Source: Idiomarina piscisalsi (GTDB lineage: Bacteria > Pseudomonadota > Gammaproteobacteria > Enterobacterales > Alteromonadaceae). Taken from it: DNA of 64,000 nucleotides. A program made the translations under genes and the position numbers. Location of the stretch: assembly GCF_003987095.1 (NCBI RefSeq), contig NZ_PIQA01000004.1, forward strand, positions 239,496 to 303,495, written 5' to 3'. The notes below the pieces were generated by a model. It had not been told where the DNA came from. It saw only the letters and a program-made list of their open reading frames with translations, and did no database searches. Below, one piece after another: positions 58,802-64,000 of the stretch (position 1 is the stretch's first letter; each line of letters begins with the position of its first letter).

Positions 58802-61129
58802 TTATTTCTGTTTCGCTTTTGCGAAAGCGTCTGCTAAAGCATTACCCATAGCGGCATTTTGCGGCGGCTTGTTTTGCTGACCACGGTCACGCTGAGGCTT
58901 GCCTTTATTTGAACTGCCGCCCTGCGGCTTAGTCTTAGCGGCCGGCTTCGCAGACACTTCGTCATTTAAACGCATGGTTAAACCAATACGGTTACGCTCA
59001 ATGTCCACTTCCAGCACTTTTACCTTCACAATGTCGCCGGCTTTAACCACTTCACGCGGGTCGCTGACAAACTTGTCTGCCAAAGCGGAAATGTGAACCA
59101 AACCGTCCTGATGCACGCCAACATCCACAAAGGCACCAAAGTTCGCCACGTTGGTCACCACGCCCTCTAATTGCATGCCGGGTTTCAGGTCGCTGACTTT
59201 CTCAACACCTTCTTTAAACTCCGCCGTTTTGAATTCAGGGCGCGGGTCGCGGCCCGGTTTTTCAAGCTCAGACAAAATGTCCGTTACTGTTGGCAGACCA
59301 AAGCGCTCGTCAGTGTAGTCGGCAGCGTTCAGGCTTTTAACTAATGAGTGGTTGCCAATAAGCTCTTGTACTGGCAAGTCATTTGCCTTTGCCATGCGCT
59401 CTACCACTGAATAAGCTTCCGGGTGAACCGCTGAGGCATCTAGCGGCTGTTCGCCGTTGTTAATGCGTAGGAAACCCGCAGCCTGTTCGAACGCCTTCGG
59501 TCCCATGCGTGGCACATCTAATAACTGTTTGCGGTTAGCAAAAGCACCATTGGCGTCTCGGTAATCGACAATGTTTTTCGCTAGCGTTTTCGACAAACCG
59601 GAAACGCGCTGAAGCAAGGCCGCAGAAGCCATGTTGGCATCCACGCCTACTGCGTTTACACAGTCCTCAACCACGGCATCCAGGCTTTGTGCCAGTTGTG
59701 ACTGGCTAACATCGTGCTGATATTGGCCCACACCAATAGACTTAGGCTCAATTTTAACCAGCTCGGCTAACGGATCCTGCAAGCGGCGGGCGATAGACAC
59801 CGCGCCACGCAATGACACGTCCATATCCGGAAACTCTTGCGCTGCCAATTCAGAAGCCGAGTAAACCGACGCACCGGCCTCGTTCACAATGACTTTAGTG
59901 GCTTTAATTTCGTTGTGCTGTTTTAGCATGTCACCGACCATTTTGTCGGTCTCGCGCGAGTGAGTGCCGTTACCAATGCTAATGAGCTCAACCTTGTACT
60001 GTTTGCACAAAGTCGCCAGCGTGCGCATGGCTTTGTCCATTTGGTTTTGCGGCTGGAACGGGAATACCGTGTTAGTAGCAACCGCTTTACCGGTTTCGTC
60101 CACGACCGCAACCTTAACACCGGTACGAACGCCCGGGTCTAAGCCCATGGTCGTTTTTGCACCCGCAGGTGCCGCCATCAGCAAGTCTTTTAAGTTGCTG
60201 GCAAATACCTGAATGGCCGCTTCTTCGGCACGCTCACGCACGCGAGCCATGAGTTCGGTTTCCATGTGCAGTGACAATTTCACCCGCCAGGTCCATTGAA
60301 TAACCTGACGTAGCCAGTCATCGGCAGCGCGGCCTTTGTGCTCAAAGTTCAGGAAGTCGGCAATCATCACTTCGCAGTGCGAGCCAGTAGCTTTGTCTTC
60401 ACTGCCGGGGTCAGCGTCCATGGAAAGCTGCAAAAAGCCTTCGTTACGGCCGCGCAGCAACGCCAGTGTACGGTGCGACGGAATGGTTTTAAACAGCTCA
60501 GAAAACTCAAAGTAGTCGCGGAACTTAGCGCCTTCTTTTTCTTTGCCCGGCGCAACGGTGCTGGTTAAGTGCGCGTTTTGCCACAAGTGAGAACGCAAAC
60601 GCTTCAGCAGCTCCGCCTGCTCGGCAAAGCGCTCCATTAAAATGGCGCGGGCACCGTCTAGTACCGCTTTGGCGTCAGCAAAACCTTTGTCGGCGTCAAC
60701 GTAGTCAGCGGCCGCTTGCTCCGGGTTTTGTGTTGGGTCTTTCCACAGTAGGTCTGCCAGCGGCTCAATACCGGCTTCAATCGCAATTTGGCCTTTGGTG
60801 CGGCGCTTAGGCTTGTAAGGCAGGTATAAATCTTCCAGCTCGGTTTTCGAGTCGGCGGTTTTAATGCTCTGAGCCAGTTCGTCGGTTAACTTGCCTTGCT
60901 CGTCAATCGATTTCAGTATCACCTGACGGCGGTCGTCTAGCTCGCGCAGGTAGTTCAGGCGCTGATGAAGCTGACGTAATTGCGTGTCGTCTAAACCGCC
61001 GGTGACCTCTTTACGGTAACGGGCAATAAAAGGCACCGTCGAGCCTTCGTCCAGCAACTGGATAACAGCGGCAATCTGACGCTCGTCGACCTTCAGTTCA
61101 TTAGCAAGTAATTGCGGTATCTGGCTCAT
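58802..61129 (-). CDS. tex: Tex-like RNA-binding transcription accessory protein
   Basis: A 775-residue protein (YhgF in E. coli). Order: helical N-terminal region with [17 protein letters not shown], a YqgF/RuvC-like domain (about 330-460, [19 protein letters not shown]), helix-hairpin-helix segments (about 500-600) and a C-terminal S1 domain (about 650-720, [20 protein letters not shown]) with a basic tail. It is a nucleic-acid-binding protein of incompletely known role. Confidence 0.95.
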   Translation of the reverse strand: MSQIPQLLANELKVDERQIAAVIQLLDEGSTVPFIARYRKEVTGGLDDTQLRQLHQRLNYLRELDDRRQVILKSIDEQGKLTDELAQSIKTADSKTELEDLYLPYKPKRRTKGQIAIEAGIEPLADLLWKDPTQNPEQAAADYVDADKGFADAKAVLDGARAILMERFAEQAELLKRLRSHLWQNAHLTSTVAPGKEKEGAKFRDYFEFSELFKTIPSHRTLALLRGRNEGFLQLSMDADPGSEDKATGSHCEVMIADFLNFEHKGRAADDWLRQVIQWTWRVKLSLHMETELMARVRERAEEAAIQVFASNLKDLLMAAPAGAKTTMGLDPGVRTGVKVAVVDETGKAVATNTVFPFQPQNQMDKAMRTLATLCKQYKVELISIGNGTHSRETDKMVGDMLKQHNEIKATKVIVNEAGASVYSASELAAQEFPDMDVSLRGAVSIARRLQDPLAELVKIEPKSIGVGQYQHDVSQSQLAQSLDAVVEDCVNAVGVDANMASAALLQRVSGLSKTLAKNIVDYRDANGAFANRKQLLDVPRMGPKAFEQAAGFLRINNGEQPLDASAVHPEAYSVVERMAKANDLPVQELIGNHSLVKSLNAADYTDERFGLPTVTDILSELEKPGRDPRPEFKTAEFKEGVEKVSDLKPGMQLEGVVTNVANFGAFVDVGVHQDGLVHISALADKFVSDPREVVKAGDIVKVKVLEVDIERNRIGLTMRLNDEVSAKPAAKTKPQGGSSNKGKPQRDRGQQNKPPQNAAMGNALADAFAKAKQK

Positions 61130-61192
61130 AGTACATCTCTTGGTTTTAAAACGTTACGACAAATAATGGGGACGAATACTATCACGAATTGA

Positions 61193-61672
61193 CTACGCGG
61201 GCTGTTGGTAACTTATCTTATTAATGAACCAGGTCTTAGTACCCTGTGGCGTACGAACCTCGGCCTCGTCGTCTACCTCTTTTTTCAGCAACGCCCGCGC
61301 CATGGGCGAGTCGATAGACACCGCGTCTTTGCGATCATAAATCTCGTCCGGACCAACAATTTGAAAGGCCCGCACGTTTTCGTCCTCGTCTTCAATTTCA
61401 ACCCAGGCACCAAAAAACACCTTACCGTCCTGTTGTGGCGAATAATACACCACCTTCACCTGCTCCAGACGCTTGGTTAAGTAGCGAATACGACCATCAA
61501 TTTTGCGCAGTTTCTGCTTGTTGTATTTATAATCCGCGTTCTCAGACCGGTCGCCAAGGCTCGCCGCCCATGACACCTTCTCCACGGTTTCGCGCCGCTC
61601 CACCCGCCAAAGGTGCTCGAGCTCCTGCTGCAACTTTTCATAACCGCCAAGGGTAATTAAATTGGTTTTCAT
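61193..61672 (-). CDS. greB: Transcription elongation factor GreB
   Basis: A 159-residue cleavage factor that rescues backtracked RNA polymerase. The N-terminal coiled coil shows LGDRSENADYKYNKQKLRKIDGR, with the acidic tip residues D and E, and the C-terminal FKBP-like domain ends at FGAWVEIED and beyond. GreB rather than GreA is indicated by YKYNKQKLR. It is the last core gene before the cassette array. Confidence 0.96.
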   Translation of the reverse strand: MKTNLITLGGYEKLQQELEHLWRVERRETVEKVSWAASLGDRSENADYKYNKQKLRKIDGRIRYLTKRLEQVKVVYYSPQQDGKVFFGAWVEIEDEDENVRAFQIVGPDEIYDRKDAVSIDSPMARALLKKEVDDEAEVRTPQGTKTWFINKISYQQPA

Positions 61673-61842
61673 ACGCTGATTCGTTGTGCCTGCGTTGAAT
61701 GATTAGGGGATTTTACTGGGTTATTAGTTTGAGGGAAATGGGGGATTGGTAAGGGGATGTAAGTTTCGAATATGAGCTATTGCTTATATTATTGTAATTT
61801 AGTATTAACTTGTTTAATGTTGGTTGGATAGTTTGTGACCGT

Positions 61843-61849
61843 GTTAGGC
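61843..61849 (+). other. Putative left core recombination site (GTTAGGC)
   Basis: GTTAGGC matches the GTTRRRY core of attI and attC sites and lies 22 bases before the first cassette gene. No matching GCCTAAC arm is found upstream, so this may be an attI-like end rather than a full attC. Confidence 0.55.
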
Positions 61850-61870
61850 CAGTTGATAGGAGAATAGGGA

Positions 61871-62197
61871 GTGAAGTTGGAAGTAACCAGAATCGAAGTG
61901 AAGCAGACCGCAAAAGCGCTCGCTACCGTTGCAGCCATATTAAGTGCTTTTATATCATTACTTGGTTTGATTGCTTTAGCCATAGTCGGTATTGAAACTA
62001 GCATTTCTTTCAACTATGTCATTTCAATAACGGTTTCAGGCACAGCTGGGAAAATTATACTGCTCTTAGCTTACCCCTTACTTACATTTATATTTGCATA
62101 CCTCACGGTCGCGGTATTTGGCTTATTGTACAACTACACAGCCCAGTATACTGGTGGGATAAAATTTAAGTCAGAGAGGATGGATGAGAGCGCCTAA
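61871..62197 (+). CDS. Cassette-encoded membrane protein, unknown function
   Basis: A 108-residue protein starting at GTG 61871, with two long membrane helices (about residues 18-42 and 58-88) and a polar tail. The stop TAA lies inside the first attC site, as expected for a cassette gene. AGGAGA lies about 8 to 13 bases upstream. I do not recognise the family. Confidence 0.65.
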   Translation: MKLEVTRIEVKQTAKALATVAAILSAFISLLGLIALAIVGIETSISFNYVISITVSGTAGKIILLLAYPLLTFIFAYLTVAVFGLLYNYTAQYTGGIKFKSERMDESA

Positions 62198-62269
62198 CCA
62201 ACGGCTTATGTTCGCAGCCTTTGGCTGCCGGACGCTCACCAGTTCGCGCCGCATAGCCGAGCGTTATGC
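62192..62269 (+). other. attC site 1 (78 bp)
   Basis: It starts with GCCTAAC and ends with GTTATGC, complementary at 6 of 7 positions. Inner arms CGGCTTATG and CGCATAGCCG pair with an unpaired base, and GCAGCC-TTT-GGCTGC forms the central hairpin, all typical of a folded attC. Confidence 0.88.
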
Positions 62270-62294
62270 ATAAAATCGAAATCAGGGGCTTAAA

Positions 62295-62525
62295 ATGAGC
62301 ATCTCAAAATTATATTCAGTAAGAGATGGTGGTTATCTATCACCTTTGGACTGTGAAAACATCAATTTAGTCTTATCTGGGATGAGTATATCTGACATCC
62401 CAAAAGAACAATTAACGAATGTTATGGACTATCTTGTAGTTACCTTGAATAACAACAGTGTTGATCACTCTTTAATCAGCAAACTCGATATGTTGCTTGA
62501 AGCCCTACAATCGGCAGTTGAGTAA
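62295..62525 (+). CDS. Cassette-encoded small protein, unknown function
   Basis: A 76-residue soluble protein (MSISKLYSVRDGGY at the start), acidic and Leu/Asn-rich, with no membrane segment. It is the first gene of a four-gene cassette, 25 bases after attC 1. The family is not recognised. Confidence 0.6.
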   Translation: MSISKLYSVRDGGYLSPLDCENINLVLSGMSISDIPKEQLTNVMDYLVVTLNNNSVDHSLISKLDMLLEALQSAVE

Positions 62526-62543
62526 GATTTGAAGGAGAGTTTT

Positions 62544-62709
62544 ATGTTAGAAGGGATTTATATCGTTATTGCCGTTTTGCTATTTTTTGCGCAATTAAAA
62601 AAATGGTTTTTTTACTGCATTGCTAACAGCGGTTTTTTGGCCAATTGTAATTGTAGGTGGGTCAATATTTCTTTTCTTTAGTATGATCTATCATTCGGTG
62701 AAAAAATGA
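62544..62709 (+). pseudogene. Small membrane protein gene with apparent frameshift
   Basis: AAGGAGAG precedes ATG 62544. The frame codes a hydrophobic start (MLEGIYIVIAVLLFFAQ) but ends early after 45 codons. The +1 frame continues the hydrophobic protein (TALLTAVFWPIVIVGG onward) to a stop at 62707-62709 that overlaps the next ATG as ATGA. The switch must lie in the A7 or T7 run at about 62599-62615. One base too many in a homopolymer, a sequencing error or programmed slippage would each explain it. Confidence 0.6.
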
Positions 62710-63065
62710 GAGCACTAATAGGTTTGTTAAGCTTAGTCGGTGGGGTATTTATTTGGGGCTTAGCTATTTCAGCTTTAGTATCATGGCTGGTATTTTGTTT
62801 CGGTTCGGTGATCATTGGCATTCTTCTACTAATTTTTGCTCCTTATGTCCTTCTTGCTCCATTAGCTATAGGTACGCCAGGAACTGCACTATTTGTGTAT
62901 GGCATGGATTGCATTGCTAATAAAAAAGAAGACTCAATTTACAATCGAAATAGTAAAGAAGAAAAGCATGACAGCGTAATTGAAGCTGATGTTGTTTGGG
63001 AAAGATCTAGCAAGAACTTGGATTCAATTAATAGGATTATTGAAGAGTCAAAAATTGATCGTTAG
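62706..63065 (+). CDS. Cassette-encoded membrane protein, unknown function
   Basis: A 119-residue protein with two or three membrane helices in the first 70 residues and a charged C-terminal tail (KKEDSIYNRNSKEEKHDS region). Its ATG overlaps the stop of the preceding frameshifted gene, which suggests translational coupling, and it lies 6 bases before the next gene. Confidence 0.65.
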   Translation: MRALIGLLSLVGGVFIWGLAISALVSWLVFCFGSVIIGILLLIFAPYVLLAPLAIGTPGTALFVYGMDCIANKKEDSIYNRNSKEEKHDSVIEADVVWERSSKNLDSINRIIEESKIDR

Positions 63066-63071
63066 GAGATA

Positions 63072-63404
63072 ATGATGTTTGGATTTTTTAGAAAAAAGAA
63101 GAGAACTCTTCTTGATGAGCTTAATGATGCAACTGTCAAAATGTATAGACCGTTATTAGTTAATAACAAGAAAGTTTCAGATGAAAAAATTCTTGAAATC
63201 GTGCAGACAACTATGCGTGCATTTACACAAGCGGCAGAAAGCAAAGGTGAAAAAATATCTGGAGATGTACTAATGAACATTTCCGCAAAGTTTATCCGTG
63301 TTTATGACATGAGTGGGCAGGAGTTTTTTCTCGAACACCTGAAATACGAAATAAATAAATACTTAACCGAGGGTTTAAGGCCTGACTATCAACAAAATGC
63401 ATAA
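63072..63404 (+). CDS. Cassette-encoded soluble protein, unknown function
   Basis: A 110-residue protein: a basic start (MMFGFFRKKKRTLLDEL) and a mostly helical rest. AGGAG lies just before the paired ATGs. The stop TAA lies inside attC 2. It is the last of four genes in one cassette; the basic start next to a membrane-protein gene suggests work at the membrane (inference). Confidence 0.65.
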   Translation: MMFGFFRKKKRTLLDELNDATVKMYRPLLVNNKKVSDEKILEIVQTTMRAFTQAAESKGEKISGDVLMNISAKFIRVYDMSGQEFFLEHLKYEINKYLTEGLRPDYQQNA

Positions 63405-63515
63405 CAAGTTGCTGCACTCGGACACATACTGCTACGCTCGTTTTTGTGTGTCGCTGCGCTCCAGTTTACACAAAAACTCTCTCCGCAGCATGTGCCGGTG
63501 AGCAAGGCGTTATGC
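63399..63515 (+). other. attC site 2 (117 bp)
   Basis: GCATAAC at the left and GTTATGC at the right are exact complements. CAAGTTGCTGCAC and GTGAGCAAGG form the next imperfect arm and ACACA-rich and TGTGT-rich segments pair inside. Length and form resemble the longer attC sites of marine gammaproteobacteria. Confidence 0.88.
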
Positions 63516-63528
63516 ATAAGGAGCCAAT

Positions 63529-64000
63529 GTGGTCAAAAAGTTGTCGTTGATTTTGGCTGTTGCCTTGATTCCTGCATTAGCTTGGTCGTTCGCAAAGCCG
63601 ACTAGATTGTTTCTGCCGCATTTAAACGGGATGCAATGTAACGGATCAGTTTGCGTCGAGGATACAAAAGAAATGGAAAAGGCCATTGAGTTGTATGGCT
63701 CCGCCATAAAGGCAATCTCTACTTCTGGCGTCCCACTTCGGTCCAGACCCACATTTGTTTACTGCTCTACTATGGAGTGTTATCAGTCGTTCGGAGGAGG
63801 CAATGAACGGGCCGTTTCATATCCTTTTCTCGGTACCGTGATAGCTCCCGCATCGTGGCAAAGATACATCACTCAGCATGAATTGATTCATTGGTTTCAG
63901 TTTTACGAAATTGGTGCGGTTTCGACCATGATGAAACCGGAATGGTTTAGAGAAGGCATGGCCTATGTGTACAGCGGAGCGCCGGAATCAGATATTCCTG
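63529..64000 (+). CDS. Exported HExxH-motif protein, 3' end beyond window
   Basis: GTG 63529 with AAGGAG 5 bases upstream opens a frame of at least 157 codons; the ATG two bases earlier is out of frame and stops at once. A signal peptide (LSLILAVALIPALAWSFA) is followed by a domain with four cysteines (QCNGSVC, VYCSTMEC) and HELIHWFQ plus EWFREGMAYVYSG, an HExxH...E arrangement of gluzincin metallopeptidases. Substrate unknown. It is the first gene of the third cassette. Confidence 0.72.
   Translation, partial: MVKKLSLILAVALIPALAWSFAKPTRLFLPHLNGMQCNGSVCVEDTKEMEKAIELYGSAIKAISTSGVPLRSRPTFVYCSTMECYQSFGGGNERAVSYPFLGTVIAPASWQRYITQHELIHWFQFYEIGAVSTMMKPEWFREGMAYVYSGAPESDIP

Larger units (their letters stand above)
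61843..64000 (+). mobile_element. Integron cassette array without visible integrase (CALIN-like)
   Basis: Three cassettes or parts: 61844-62263, 62264-63509 and from 63510 off the right edge, bounded by GTTRRRY-type cores and two attC sites. All genes are on the plus strand, and stop codons lie inside the attC sites, as in integron cassettes. Cassette orientation would place intI to the left, but greB is directly there and no integrase is seen. The array continues to the right. Confidence 0.85.

Noticed and set aside
61673..61842. A possible integrase remnant or full attI between greB and the first cassette
   Set aside because: The stretch is too short for intI, has no integrase-like reading frame, and no inverted core arm; only the single GTTAGGC core is supported.

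Overview
The window looks like the chromosome of a marine gammaproteobacterium of the Alteromonadales, most probably Idiomarina or a close relative. That is an inference from protein character and gene order (ftsYEX-rpoH, radC-rpmBG-mutM, lexA-sulA/plsB, ubiCA, glpEG-tdh-kbl-coaD, an aa3/caa3 oxidase operon); no 16S gene is present. Most of the window (about 4.1-61.7 kb) is dense core genome with few gaps. The two ends are accessory DNA.

Left end (1-3382): the terminal part of a Tn7-like transposon. It carries a tnsB-type DDE transposase gene running off the left edge, an overlapping tnsA-type endonuclease gene, a cytoplasmic trypsin-like peptidase cargo gene, and an end made of repeated TnsB-type sites. 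It has split the competence helicase gene comM, whose 3' part remains at 3383-4075.

Core: threonine aldolase; a CBS/CGL-type reverse transsulfuration pair; rsmD-yhhL and ftsY-ftsE-ftsX-rpoH; an envelope group (yibQ, envC, gpmI, yibN, secB, gpsA); slmA-dut-coaBC; radC, rpmB-rpmG, mutM, bioH, comF, nfuA; a ten-gene cytochrome c oxidase region (subunits I-III, Cox11, SURF1, heme O and A synthases, Sco); lexA-sulA under two perfect SOS boxes, divergent from plsB; ubiC-ubiA; glpG-glpE; tdh-kbl (threonine catabolism); coaD; pckA; an ABC-2 exporter; an S9 peptidase; fabR divergent from a fatty acid desaturase with a FabR-type operator between them; a rod/hook-like mini-protein beside a SprA-type metalloprotease; tex; and greB.

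Right end (61843-64000): an integron cassette array. Two clear attC sites (78 and 117 bp), a GTTAGGC core at the left boundary and same-strand cassette genes are visible, but no integrase gene lies where one would be expected, so this is a CALIN or a remnant. One cassette of about 1.25 kb holds four genes, one with an apparent homopolymer frameshift. The last, cut by the window edge, encodes an exported HExxH protein.

No rRNA, tRNA, CRISPR array or complete insertion sequence was recognised. The only gene-free stretch over 300 bases is the transposon end (3063-3382).
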